Positions 49,661 to 60,350 of a stretch of 64,000 bases of DNA are shown here, in pieces. How positions within the stretch are numbered: the first letter of the stretch is position 1; each line of letters starts with the position of its first letter. Source of the stretch: an uncultured Bacteroidia bacterium (GTDB lineage: Bacteria > Bacteroidota > Bacteroidia > Bacteroidales > F082); contig CADCIH010000001.1 in assembly GCA_902801465.1 (NCBI GenBank), positions 248,001 to 312,000 on the forward strand, given 5' to 3'. Made by a program: the position numbers and the translations under genes. Under the pieces are notes generated by a model. It saw only the letters and a list, made by a program, of their open reading frames with translations. It was not told the DNA's origin and searched no databases.

Positions 49661-50563
49661 ATGACAAAAGCATTGAAAATCGTGGTGCTTGCCAAGCAAG
49701 TGCCCGATACGAGAAATGTGGGTAAGGACGCCATGACGCCCGAGGGCACCGTGAACCGCGCCGCCCTGCCCGCCATCTTCAATCCCGAAGATTTGAATGC
49801 CCTTGAACAGGCACTGCGCCTCAAGGAACAAAACCCCGGCAGCACCGTCGGCGTGCTCACCATGGGCCCGCCCCGCGCCGGCGAGATCATCCGCCAAGGC
49901 CTCTTCCGTGGCGCCGACACAGGATGGCTGCTTACCGACAGACTCTTTGCTGGAGCTGATACCTTAGCTACTTCATACGCACTGGCCACCGCCATCAAGA
50001 AGATTGGTGACGTGGACATCGTCATCGGCGGCCGTCAGGCCATCGACGGTGATACCGCCCAGGTGGGCCCCCAAGTGGCACAGAAACTGGGACTCAACCA
50101 AGTGACCTACGCTGAGGAAATACTTAAGATTGAGGAACGGAAAACGGAAAACGGAGAACGGAAAACTATAGCTACCGTCAGAAGACATATTGATGGGGGT
50201 GTGGAGACTGTGGAAGTGCCGCTGCCTTGCGTGATTACCGTCAATGGCAGTGCGGCTCCTTGCCGTCCCTGCAATGCCAAGCTGGTGATGAAATACAAGT
50301 ATGCCTCTTGCCCGCTGGAGCGTCAGCCCGAGGATCCTCGCGCCGACCTCTATTCCGCACGTCCCTATTTGACGTTGAACCAGTGGAGCGTAGCCGACGT
50401 GGATGGCGACCCCGACCAGTGTGGCCTCTCAGGCAGTCCCACTAAGGTGAAAACCGTGCAGAACATCGTCTTCCAGGCCAAGGAGAGCAAGACCCTCACT
50501 GCCAGCGATGCCGATGTGGAAGGATTAATCAAAGAATTGTTGGACGAAAAGATTATCGGATAA
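49661..50563 (+). CDS. etfB: Electron transfer flavoprotein, beta subunit
   Basis: A 300-residue FixA/EtfB protein that binds AMP or a second FAD and, with EtfA, takes electrons from acyl-CoA dehydrogenase. KIVVLAKQVPDT at the start, ALRLKEQNPGSTVGVLTMGP, DVDIVIGGRQAIDGDTAQVG and VNGSAAPCRPCNAKLV are family marks. A heptamer repeat at 50139-50166 adds about ten residues (ERKTENGERKT, about 158-169) in a loop. It overlaps etfA by one base (TAATG). Confidence 0.94.
   Translation: MTKALKIVVLAKQVPDTRNVGKDAMTPEGTVNRAALPAIFNPEDLNALEQALRLKEQNPGSTVGVLTMGPPRAGEIIRQGLFRGADTGWLLTDRLFAGADTLATSYALATAIKKIGDVDIVIGGRQAIDGDTAQVGPQVAQKLGLNQVTYAEEILKIEERKTENGERKTIATVRRHIDGGVETVEVPLPCVITVNGSAAPCRPCNAKLVMKYKYASCPLERQPEDPRADLYSARPYLTLNQWSVADVDGDPDQCGLSGSPTKVKTVQNIVFQAKESKTLTASDADVEGLIKELLDEKIIG
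50139..50166. repeat. Heptanucleotide tandem repeat (GGAAAAC) inside etfB, 4 units
   Basis: GGAAAAC, GGAAAAC, GGAGAAC, GGAAAAC lie in frame inside etfB. The reverse complement is the CCGTTTT family of 32834 and 44140. Confidence 0.85.
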
Positions 50564-51585
50564 TGAACAACGTATTTGTATATATAGAGATCGAAGGCAC
50601 CCAAGTGGCCGAAGTCTCACAGGAGTTGCTCACCAAAGGGCGTAAACTGGCCGACCAGCTGGGCGTGGAACTGCATGCCGTCGTGGCTGGCACGGGCATC
50701 AAGGGTAAGGTGGAAGAACAAATCCTGCCTTACGGCGTGGATAAGCTGTTCGCTTTCGACGGCGAGGGCTTATTCCCCTACACCTCTGCACCCCACACCG
50801 ATATCCTCGTCAACCTCTTCAAGGAGGAACAACCGCAGATCTGCCTGATGGGCGCCACCGTCATCGGTCGCGACCTCGGCCCTCGCGTCAGCTCCTCATT
50901 AACTAGCGGCCTCACCGCCGACTGCACCCAACTCGAAATCGGTGATTTCGACGACATCAAGACCAAGAAGCATTACGACAACCTGCTGTATCAAATCCGT
51001 CCCGCTTTCGGCGGCAACATCGTGGCGACTATCGTCAACCCCGAACATCGTCCGCAGATGGCTACCGTCCGCTCGGGCGTGATGCAGAAGGCCATTTATG
51101 AGGGTAAGGCAAAGAATGAAGTAGTTTACCCAGAAGTATCGAAATACGTTTCTCCGATGGCTTATGTGGTGAAGGTCCTCGACCACCATGTGGAGGCTGC
51201 CAAGCATAACCTGAAAGGCTCGCCCATCGTGGTGGCCGGAGGTTACGGCATGGGCTCGAAGGAAGGCTTCGACATGCTGTTTGAACTTGCCAAGGTGCTC
51301 CACGGCGAAGTCGGTGCCTCACGTGCCGCCGTCGATGCAGGTTTCTGCGACAGCGACCGCCAAATCGGTCAGACGGGCGTCACCGTTCACCCGAAGGTGT
51401 ATATCGCCTGCGGTATCAGTGGTCAGATCCAACACATTGCGGGTATGCAGGACTCCAAGATCATCATCTCGGTGAACAGCGATCCCGATGCTCCCATCAA
51501 TAAGATTGCCGACTATGTCATCGTTGGCACCGTGGAAGAAGTCGTTCCCAAACTCATCAAGTATTACAAACAAAACTCGAAATAA
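50563..51585 (+). CDS. etfA: Electron transfer flavoprotein, alpha subunit
   Basis: A 340-residue FixB/EtfA protein that carries the FAD accepting electrons from the dehydrogenase. The N-terminal domain has CLMGATVIGRDLGPRVSS; the FAD domain has VVAGGYGMGS, VGASRAAVDAG, RQIGQTG and YIACGISGQIQHIAGM, the standard motif series. It overlaps etfB by one base and is 2 nt from the acyl-CoA dehydrogenase gene, so the three form one operon. Confidence 0.96.
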   Translation: MNNVFVYIEIEGTQVAEVSQELLTKGRKLADQLGVELHAVVAGTGIKGKVEEQILPYGVDKLFAFDGEGLFPYTSAPHTDILVNLFKEEQPQICLMGATVIGRDLGPRVSSSLTSGLTADCTQLEIGDFDDIKTKKHYDNLLYQIRPAFGGNIVATIVNPEHRPQMATVRSGVMQKAIYEGKAKNEVVYPEVSKYVSPMAYVVKVLDHHVEAAKHNLKGSPIVVAGGYGMGSKEGFDMLFELAKVLHGEVGASRAAVDAGFCDSDRQIGQTGVTVHPKVYIACGISGQIQHIAGMQDSKIIISVNSDPDAPINKIADYVIVGTVEEVVPKLIKYYKQNSK

Positions 51586-51587
51586 TC

Positions 51588-53297
51588 ATGGCTAACTATT
51601 ATAACGATAACCCGAACCTTGATTTTTATCTCGACCACCCGCTGATGAAGCGCATCGTCGAGCTGAAGGAACGCAACTTTGCGGATAAAGACTCCTACGA
51701 AGACGCTCCCGTCGACTACGAAGACGCGTTGGAAAACTACCGCCGCGTGTTGGACATCACGGGCGACATCACCGGAAATATCATTGAGCCCAACTCCGAG
51801 AGCGTGGATCTCGAGGGTCCGCATCTCGAGAATGGCCGTATGATCTACGCTTCCAAGACGGTTGAGAACATCGATGCCTGCACCAAAGGTGGCCTCTGGG
51901 GTGTTTCCATGCCTCGCCGTTACGGTGGTCTCAACCTGCCCATCACCGTGTTCTCCATGCTGAGCGAGATGGTGGCCAGTGCCGATGCCGGTTTCCAGAA
52001 CATCTGGTCGTTGCAGTCGTGCATTGACACCTTATATGAATTCGGCAACGAGGAGCAGCGCATGAAGTACATCCCGCGCGTTTGCGCTGGCGAGACCATG
52101 TCGATGGACCTCACCGAGCCTGATGCCGGTTCCGACCTGCAGAGCGTCATGCTGAAAGCCACCTATAGTGAAGAGGAAGGCTGCTGGCTGTTGAACGGTG
52201 TGAAGCGTTTCATCACCAACGGTGACTCTCACATCCATCTGGTGTTGGCCCGTTCTGAGGAAGGTACCAGGGACGGTCGCGGCCTGTCGATGTTCATCTA
52301 CGACAAGCGCAATGGTGGCGTCACGGTGCGTCACATCGAGCATAAGCTGGGCATCCACGGCTCACCGACCTGCGAGTTGGTCTTCAAGAACGCCAAGGCA
52401 GAGCTCTGTGGTGACACCCGCATGGGCTTGATCAAATACGTCATGGCACTGATGAACAGCGCCCGTCTCGGCATCGCAGCACAGTCGGTGGGTCTCGGAC
52501 AAGAGGCTTACAACGAGGCTTTGAAATATGCCGGCGAGCGTCAGCAGTTCCACAAGAAGATCATTGAGTTCCCCGCTGTTTACGACATGCTTTCACGCAT
52601 GAAGGCCAAGATCGATGCTGGTCGTTCCTTGCTTTACATGACGGCCCGTTATGTGGACATCTACAAGTGTTTGGAGGATATCCAACGTGAGCGTCCGCTG
52701 ACACCTGAAGAGCGCGCCGAGCTGAAGAAATACTCCCGTTTGGCCGATGCCTTCACCCCTGTGGCCAAGGGCATGAACTCCGAGTATGCCAACCAGAACG
52801 CCTACGACTGCATCAGCATCCACGGCGGTTCGGGCTTCATCATGGAGTACAAGTGCCAGCGTCTCTACCGCGACGCCCGTATCTTCTCGATTTACGAAGG
52901 TACCACGCAGCTGCAGGTGGTGGCCGCCATCCGTTACATCACCAACGGTACTTATCTCGGTATCATCAAGGAGATGCTTGAGAATGAAGTCTCAGAGGAG
53001 TTGAAGCCTTTGCATAACACGGTGCGCACCCTCGTGGAACTCTACGAGCAGAGCATCAACTACGTGAAGGGCGCCAACAACCAGGAGGTCACCGACTTCT
53101 TGGCCCGTCGTCTCTACGACATGACCGGTGATATCATCATGTCATTGCTGATCTTGGACGATGCCACCCATGCCCCGCACCTCTTCACCCAGTCGGCCAA
53201 CGTGTACGTCCACGCCGCTGAGGAAGACGTCATCGGCAAGAGCGTCTATGTGAAGAATTTCATCGAGGAAGACCTGGTGAACTTCAGGGCTAAATAA
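51588..53297 (+). CDS. Acyl-CoA dehydrogenase
   Basis: A 569-residue flavoprotein. The core has MSMDLTEPDAGSDLQSV, GVKRFITNGDSH, MNSARLGIAAQSVGLGQEAY and the catalytic Glu in IFSIYEGTTQLQV (about residue 440). It extends about 120 residues beyond the usual 380-400 residue short-chain enzymes with a helical C-terminus. It oxidises acyl-CoA to enoyl-CoA, or in the butyryl-CoA/EtfAB type reduces crotonyl-CoA. The link to etfBA supports direct electron exchange; chain length is not clear. Confidence 0.93.
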   Translation: MANYYNDNPNLDFYLDHPLMKRIVELKERNFADKDSYEDAPVDYEDALENYRRVLDITGDITGNIIEPNSESVDLEGPHLENGRMIYASKTVENIDACTKGGLWGVSMPRRYGGLNLPITVFSMLSEMVASADAGFQNIWSLQSCIDTLYEFGNEEQRMKYIPRVCAGETMSMDLTEPDAGSDLQSVMLKATYSEEEGCWLLNGVKRFITNGDSHIHLVLARSEEGTRDGRGLSMFIYDKRNGGVTVRHIEHKLGIHGSPTCELVFKNAKAELCGDTRMGLIKYVMALMNSARLGIAAQSVGLGQEAYNEALKYAGERQQFHKKIIEFPAVYDMLSRMKAKIDAGRSLLYMTARYVDIYKCLEDIQRERPLTPEERAELKKYSRLADAFTPVAKGMNSEYANQNAYDCISIHGGSGFIMEYKCQRLYRDARIFSIYEGTTQLQVVAAIRYITNGTYLGIIKEMLENEVSEELKPLHNTVRTLVELYEQSINYVKGANNQEVTDFLARRLYDMTGDIIMSLLILDDATHAPHLFTQSANVYVHAAEEDVIGKSVYVKNFIEEDLVNFRAK

Positions 53298-53321
53298 GGA
53301 CAGTCTTCTGAAAGAGCTGTC

Positions 53322-55055
53322 TTATCTTTCCCGGCGATTGATAACTTCTTTAAGGAGGTATCGGTCGCCGGTTGCTTTATGGACGGCGTCGATGAACTGC
53401 TGGTCGTAGCCAGGTGTTTCGTGGCCCCAGCGGGTGAAATTGCCGTTCTCGTCGACACGGCGGACGATCTGGTCGTTGTAGCGCACGATGAGGTGTTTGG
53501 CCAGTTGGTCCCAGCGTTGCATCATCTTTTCGGCGTATGCGATGCTCTTGCGGTTCAAGAAGCTCTGTCTGTCGGCAGGTGTCATATCCTTGATAGCTTC
53601 CACCACCTTGTCTTGGTCGGTGAAATAGTAGTCTTCCAGTTCTTTTTGAGCCTTTCGGAGGTCGCCGATCATCATGGAGTAGCGGGGATAGACCATGTTG
53701 GCCACCCAGTTGTTCATCCAGAAGGCCGATTTGTCGCTGAACTCGGCGCGGGGGTTGTTTTCGGGCCGGAAGCAGTCGGGCACCTGTGTGATGCAGCAGT
53801 AGAGCGGCACGTAGGCCACCATGTTGGCGTCGTCGCAGTTGAACCAGGTGACGCCGCCCACGTCGTTAGGCAGCCATGAGCGCATCTGGCAGGTCATGGT
53901 GAACCCGCTCTGTTGTGTGGCGATGGGCCGTTCGCGGAAATAGGCGAGGCTGTCGCTGTCCTTGAAATGCATCGGCAGGGGGCGAATAGGCATGCCCCAG
54001 GGGCCAGCGGTCATGTCGGAGGTCATGTCCAGAGGGGTGCCTTCGAAATGGTCGCGCATGTCCTGCTGGAGGTCGCGCAGCGAGAGCGGCTTGTCGGGTT
54101 TGATCCACAGCGGAAGATGGTCGCACAGCTCGAAGTCGCCGTTGATGTAAGGCAGGTATCTGTCCATCTCCTCATGGCTGTAATGATGTCTGAAGAAACT
54201 CCACACGCGGGCGTCGGCGTAGCGCACGTTCTCGAAGTCGATGGGGCAGTAGGCCTCGCGGAACGAGAAGTCTTCGTCCTTGCCGTTAAAGAATCCTTTC
54301 TCACGAGCAAATGAAATGACATCGTAAGCATACACGCAATCCACCCTTGGATCATTAATCTTCTTCAAATTCTTACTACTAATACTCTTCCCATCTAAAG
54401 AAAACAGTTTTCCGTTTTCCGTTCTCCGTTTTCCGTTCTCCACAGGAAACTCCCTGATCCTACTAAGGTTGGCATGGGCGCAGATGCAGTCGTCGGGGAC
54501 TCGCAGTGCCACCCAGACGGCGCCTTGGCGGTCCGGGCCTTTGCCGATGATCTCCATGATCCAGGCCTCTTCGGGGTCGCAGATGGTGATGGTCTCGCCG
54601 CTGCTGTTATAGCCGTATTCTTCCACCAGCTCCGCCATGCATTTGATGGCTTCGCGGGCTGTCGAAGACCGTTGAAGGGCCAGTCGCATCAGGCTGAAAT
54701 AGTCGAGTAGCCCGTCGGGGTTCACCAGCTCCAGGCGTCCGTCGAAGGTGGTCTCCACGATGGTCACCTGTTTCTCGTTCATCAGGCCTACTACGTTATA
54801 GGTGTATTCCACCTGTTTCACATACCGTCCCTCATGGGAAGGACCCCAGCCGTGGATGGCGATCAGTTCGCCCGGCTCATGGCGTCCTGAGGGGCTGTAC
54901 GACAACGATCCGGAGAAGCCGAAGCCGTCACAGTTATAGGTGCACATCACGCTTCCGTCGGTGGAAGCTTTCTTGCCAACGATCAAGTTGGTGCAGGCCG
55001 ATGCGGATTCCCAACCCAGCATGGCGAGCAAAATGGTGATAAGTATTTTCTTCAT
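53322..55055 (-). CDS. C69 family dipeptidase
   Basis: A 577-residue secreted N-terminal-nucleophile peptidase (PepD-like). The signal peptide ends ASA before CTNLIVGKKASTDGS, so the mature enzyme starts with the catalytic Cys21. Further marks are NEKQVTIVETTF and GRDEDFSF-like GKDEDFSFREAYCP. It splits dipeptides, probably in the periplasm. A heptamer repeat (54408-54442) adds NGKRRTENGKLFS (about 206-218) in a loop next to the NLSRIREF segment. A -7 box lies at 55063-55070. Confidence 0.9.
   Translation of the reverse strand: MKKILITILLAMLGWESASACTNLIVGKKASTDGSVMCTYNCDGFGFSGSLSYSPSGRHEPGELIAIHGWGPSHEGRYVKQVEYTYNVVGLMNEKQVTIVETTFDGRLELVNPDGLLDYFSLMRLALQRSSTAREAIKCMAELVEEYGYNSSGETITICDPEEAWIMEIIGKGPDRQGAVWVALRVPDDCICAHANLSRIREFPVENGKRRTENGKLFSLDGKSISSKNLKKINDPRVDCVYAYDVISFAREKGFFNGKDEDFSFREAYCPIDFENVRYADARVWSFFRHHYSHEEMDRYLPYINGDFELCDHLPLWIKPDKPLSLRDLQQDMRDHFEGTPLDMTSDMTAGPWGMPIRPLPMHFKDSDSLAYFRERPIATQQSGFTMTCQMRSWLPNDVGGVTWFNCDDANMVAYVPLYCCITQVPDCFRPENNPRAEFSDKSAFWMNNWVANMVYPRYSMMIGDLRKAQKELEDYYFTDQDKVVEAIKDMTPADRQSFLNRKSIAYAEKMMQRWDQLAKHLIVRYNDQIVRRVDENGNFTRWGHETPGYDQQFIDAVHKATGDRYLLKEVINRRER
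54408..54442. repeat. Heptanucleotide tandem repeat (CCGTTTT family) inside the C69 gene, 5 units
   Basis: TTTTCCG, TTTTCCG, TTCTCCG, TTTTCCG, TTCTCCA are read in frame within the dipeptidase gene. Confidence 0.85.
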
Positions 55056-55062
55056 AGTGACG

Positions 55063-55070
55063 CAAAATTA
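55063..55070 (-). promoter_or_regulatory. -7 box (TAATTTTG) of the C69 dipeptidase gene
   Basis: An exact TAnnTTTG match on the minus strand, 8 nt upstream of the start at 55055. The divergent GH97 gene has a near match (TAATTTCG) at 55082-55089. Confidence 0.5.
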
Positions 55071-55071
55071 G

Positions 55072-57390
<2,319 letters not shown>

Positions 57391-57409
57391 TTAAATTATT
57401 TTATACTAC

Positions 57410-58258
57410 ATGAAAAACTTTAGATTAATTTTGGTTCTTGCAACCATCGTCATGACTGCTGTCTCATGCGGTCCAAAGAAAACCCAGAAAATCAAAGAAA
57501 AAATCCCTTACAAGATGTTGGTGGTCTATTACTCTCAAACTTCCAACACCAAGGCTGTCGCCACTGAGATTGCCACCCGGCTCAATGCCGATTTGGAGGA
57601 GATCGTCCCTCTGGAGCCTTACGAAAACGACTTCCAGGCCACTGTCGAACGTGGCAAGAAAGAGTTGGAAGAGGGTGTCCGTCCCAAGATACAGCCTCTT
57701 AAGGTCAATGTGGCCGATTACGACATTATCTTTGTGGGTTATCCCATCTGGTTCGGCACCTATGCGATGCCTATGTGGACCTTCTTGGATCAGGTGAGCT
57801 TGAGTGGAAAGAAAGTCGTTCCCTTCTGCACCTTCGGCAGTGGAGGTCTCGAGTCGAGTGTGAGGGACTTGGCCAAGGCACAGCCTGAGGCCAACATCCT
57901 CAGCGGATATGGTGTTCGCGCCGCTCGCATGGATGCCATGCCCCAGGAGATCGACCAGTTCCTGAAGGCTGGCGGTTTCATCGATGGCCAATACACACAG
58001 TTGGGCGACTTCACCGAGCAGCAAGCTGTGAGTGAAGAGGAGACAGCCATCTTCGAGGCCGCTGTCGGCGATTACCCGATGATCCATGCCAAGGCTGAGA
58101 CTGCTGGTATGCGTGCCATCCCTGGCGGCAAGGAATATCTGTTCATCGCCTCTGACCTTCCTCGCGAGGATCGTCCCGACATGCCTTTGGGAAGGATGAA
58201 AGTGTATGTCACGGTGCTTAATGGCAAAGCCCCGGTGTTCACAAGAGTGGTCAGATGA
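57410..58258 (+). CDS. Lipid-anchored flavodoxin-like protein
   Basis: A 282-residue protein with a lipoprotein signal peptide (VSC, Cys19) and a flavodoxin domain (about 34-185). MLVVYYSQTSNTKAVATEIA forms the FMN phosphate loop, VGYPIWFGTYAMPMWTFLD and FCTFGSGGLESSVRDL the isoalloxazine loops. A C-terminal extension of about 80 residues (from ETAIFEAAVGDYP) has a small extra domain. Flavodoxins are normally cytoplasmic, so a lipid anchor outside the inner membrane is unusual. It starts 19 nt after GH97 and overlaps the SDR gene by 4 nt. Confidence 0.85.
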   Translation: MKNFRLILVLATIVMTAVSCGPKKTQKIKEKIPYKMLVVYYSQTSNTKAVATEIATRLNADLEEIVPLEPYENDFQATVERGKKELEEGVRPKIQPLKVNVADYDIIFVGYPIWFGTYAMPMWTFLDQVSLSGKKVVPFCTFGSGGLESSVRDLAKAQPEANILSGYGVRAARMDAMPQEIDQFLKAGGFIDGQYTQLGDFTEQQAVSEEETAIFEAAVGDYPMIHAKAETAGMRAIPGGKEYLFIASDLPREDRPDMPLGRMKVYVTVLNGKAPVFTRVVR

Positions 58259-59106
58259 ATATGGGTGAATCCAAGGTAATACTTATTACGGGAGCCAGCA
58301 GCGGCATCGGTTTTGATACCGCACAAGCTCTTGCGAAACAAGGTCATCGTGTGTATGCCGCCGCCCGTAGGCTGGAGCTGATGGAGCCCTTGAAGGCTTT
58401 GGGCGTTCAGGTCCTCAGGCTCGACGTCACCGATGAATCGTCGATGCAGCAATGCGTCGATGCCGTCATCCAGGCGGAAGGCCGTATCGACGTGCTTGTC
58501 AACAACGCCGGCTACGGCTATTTCGGTACCATCGAGACGGTGAGCATGGAAGAGGCACGTCGTCAACTCGAGGTGAACGTGTTCGGACTGGCTCGTCTGA
58601 CCCAGATGGTGCTGCCTCAGATGCGCAAGCAGGGGAGTGGACGAATCATTAATACTTCGTCGATTGCCGGTAAGATGGTGATCTATATGGGTGGTTGGTA
58701 CAACGTGACCAAATATGCCGTGGAGGCCTTCAGCGACGCGCTTCGCATGGAGGTGAAGCCTTTCGGCATCGACGTGGTGAAGATTGAGCCGGGAGCCATC
58801 AAGACCGATTGGGGCGTCATCGCGGCACGCCACCTCAAGGAATCGTCCGCTGGGACCGCCTACGAGGAAGCTGGCCAGCGGTGGGCAGATAGCATGAACT
58901 GGTTCTACTCCAGTAACTTGCTCTCCAAGCCCTCCGTCATCACCAAGGCCATCTGCCGTGCCGTCAACAGCCGTCATCCCAAGGCAAGCTATTGCCGAGG
59001 ACGGTTCTCCATCTCGGGAAGGATAGTCCATGCCATCCTGCCCGCCCGCTGGTGGGATGCCATCATGAGAAAAATGGGGGATGTGCGTATTCAAAAAAAA
59101 GTGTAA
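58255..59106 (+). CDS. Short-chain dehydrogenase/reductase
   Basis: A 283-residue Rossmann-fold oxidoreductase with the nucleotide loop TGASSGIG (about 12-19), NNAG (about 83), catalytic Ser in NTSSIAG and YNVTK (Tyr and Lys of the triad). An Arg after strand 2 (AAARRLELM) suggests NADP(H). The substrate is unknown; steroid or sugar-alcohol reductases share this form. It is coupled to the flavodoxin gene by a 4-nt overlap. Its stop codon lies inside the next gene's -7 box. Confidence 0.88.
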   Translation: MNMGESKVILITGASSGIGFDTAQALAKQGHRVYAAARRLELMEPLKALGVQVLRLDVTDESSMQQCVDAVIQAEGRIDVLVNNAGYGYFGTIETVSMEEARRQLEVNVFGLARLTQMVLPQMRKQGSGRIINTSSIAGKMVIYMGGWYNVTKYAVEAFSDALRMEVKPFGIDVVKIEPGAIKTDWGVIAARHLKESSAGTAYEEAGQRWADSMNWFYSSNLLSKPSVITKAICRAVNSRHPKASYCRGRFSISGRIVHAILPARWWDAIMRKMGDVRIQKKV

Positions 59107-59111
59107 TTTTG
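59104..59111 (+). promoter_or_regulatory. -7 box (TAATTTTG) overlapping the SDR stop codon
   Basis: The TAA stop of the SDR gene is also the first three bases of an exact TAnnTTTG box that would serve the barrel gene at 59167, with a leader of about 50 nt. Confidence 0.6.
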
Positions 59112-59166
59112 CAGTCTGATAACAATAAAGGATAAAAACAAGCGACTAACTTAAATTTTATAAAAA

Positions 59167-59763
59167 ATGAAGAAAGTTTTTGCAATGGTGGCTCTTGTAG
59201 CCGCTCTGTTCATCGCCGGAAATGTGCAGGCCCAGTCAACTGTTTATGCTACTTACGCTCCTGAATCCTTCGTCACAGGTAACAGCAGCAACAATTATCA
59301 AGGTTTTGCCCTTGGCTTCGTCCAGAATGTTGGAGTTGCTAAAGGCATCGGCGTAGCCGCTGGCGGTCAGTTCCGTATGAACATGAAAAGCGAAACATCC
59401 ACTTTGTTGAACGTCAAGGAAAACCAGATCTTGGTTGACGTGCCGATTCTGTTCAACTACAACATCGCCGTGAACCGCGACCTCAGCATCATCCCCTTCG
59501 TCGGTCCGATGCCAAGCCTGGCCATCTCTGGTAGCACCAAAACCACTGAGAACGTTTTGGGCAATACCGTTACCGTTAACTGGTATGGCGACAACAGCAA
59601 CCTGAACCGTTTCAACCTCTATGCCGTGTTCGGCGCCGATGTGAAGTTCACCAACTTCAACCTGTTCGGTGGCTACCGTCTCGGCCTGCTCGACACCAAC
59701 AAGAGCAACAACGTCACCACCAAGACCAACGGCCTCTTCGTCGGTCTCGGTTTCACACTGTAA
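59167..59763 (+). CDS. Small outer-membrane beta-barrel protein
   Basis: A 198-residue protein with a signal peptide (cleavage near VQAQS) and alternating hydrophobic strands separated by polar turns, such as GIGVAAGGQFRMNM, LVDVPILFNYNIAV and FVGPMPSLAISG. The last strand TNGLFVGLGFTL ends in a hydrophobic residue at the C-terminus, as needed for BAM insertion. It looks like an 8-strand barrel of the Omp_b-brl type. Function unknown. Confidence 0.78.
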   Translation: MKKVFAMVALVAALFIAGNVQAQSTVYATYAPESFVTGNSSNNYQGFALGFVQNVGVAKGIGVAAGGQFRMNMKSETSTLLNVKENQILVDVPILFNYNIAVNRDLSIIPFVGPMPSLAISGSTKTTENVLGNTVTVNWYGDNSNLNRFNLYAVFGADVKFTNFNLFGGYRLGLLDTNKSNNVTTKTNGLFVGLGFTL

Positions 59764-59785
59764 TTTTTTGAAAACTTGAATGAAT

Positions 59786-59813
59786 AAGGAGCCAGCCCAC
59801 GGGTTGGCTCCTT
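59786..59813 (+). terminator. Hairpin after the barrel gene
   Basis: A stem AAGGAGCCAGCCC / GGTTGGCTCCTT with a short loop and no T-run lies between the barrel gene and the LolA-like gene. It may be a weak terminator or a processing site. Confidence 0.45.
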
Positions 59814-59821
59814 GATTAATT

Positions 59822-60346
59822 ATGAAACGTATTATATTGATTATTAGTGCTTTGATTATTTCAAGCACTATTTTTTCTCAACAGAAATATGATATTGACT
59901 TCACCCAGACAAAAGTGGTGAAGATTTCGGGGAAGACTACCGAGAAGGCAGGCCATCTGGTGTTTGACGGCGTCGATCACCTGTCGATGGTATACACCAA
60001 TCCCGAGGGGGAGTATTTCAATATTGAAGGTGAGATGGTGAAGGTGAACCTCGACGGGAAGAAAGCCGAGATGAATGCCGAGAAGGTGAAGATGGTGAAG
60101 CTACAGCGCGCCACTTTGCTGAACTGCCTTTCGGGTAACTGGGAGCAGGCGGCTGTCGACAACAACGCTGAGGCCGTGGTCGAGGAGGAAGATGGTTTTA
60201 GGACCATCACACTGACCACCCAGGGTAGGGTTCCCAAAGGAGGCTATGCCTCTGTGGTATTAAAATACAGCACCGACGGGACTCTCGTCAAGATGGTGCT
60301 TGAAGAGGCCGTCGGTGCCGTCAATACCTACGAATTGAGTATCTAA
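59822..60346 (+). CDS. LolA-like periplasmic protein
   Basis: A 174-residue protein with a signal peptide ending IFSQQ and one beta-rich domain. HLVFDGVDHLSMVYTNPEG followed by a strand-rich stretch (EMVKVNLDGKKAEMN) and LNCLSGNWEQAAVDNNAE is similar to Bacteroidetes LolA-like proteins, which carry lipoproteins to the outer membrane. The match is weak, so it may be an unrelated half-barrel. It lies downstream of the barrel gene, 58 nt away. Confidence 0.5.
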   Translation: MKRIILIISALIISSTIFSQQKYDIDFTQTKVVKISGKTTEKAGHLVFDGVDHLSMVYTNPEGEYFNIEGEMVKVNLDGKKAEMNAEKVKMVKLQRATLLNCLSGNWEQAAVDNNAEAVVEEEDGFRTITLTTQGRVPKGGYASVVLKYSTDGTLVKMVLEEAVGAVNTYELSI

Positions 60347-60350
60347 CTCT

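Noticed and set aside
58072-59094. 340-codon open frame opposite the flavodoxin and SDR genes
   Set aside because: It covers two overlapping well-recognised genes and shows no domain or promoter of its own.
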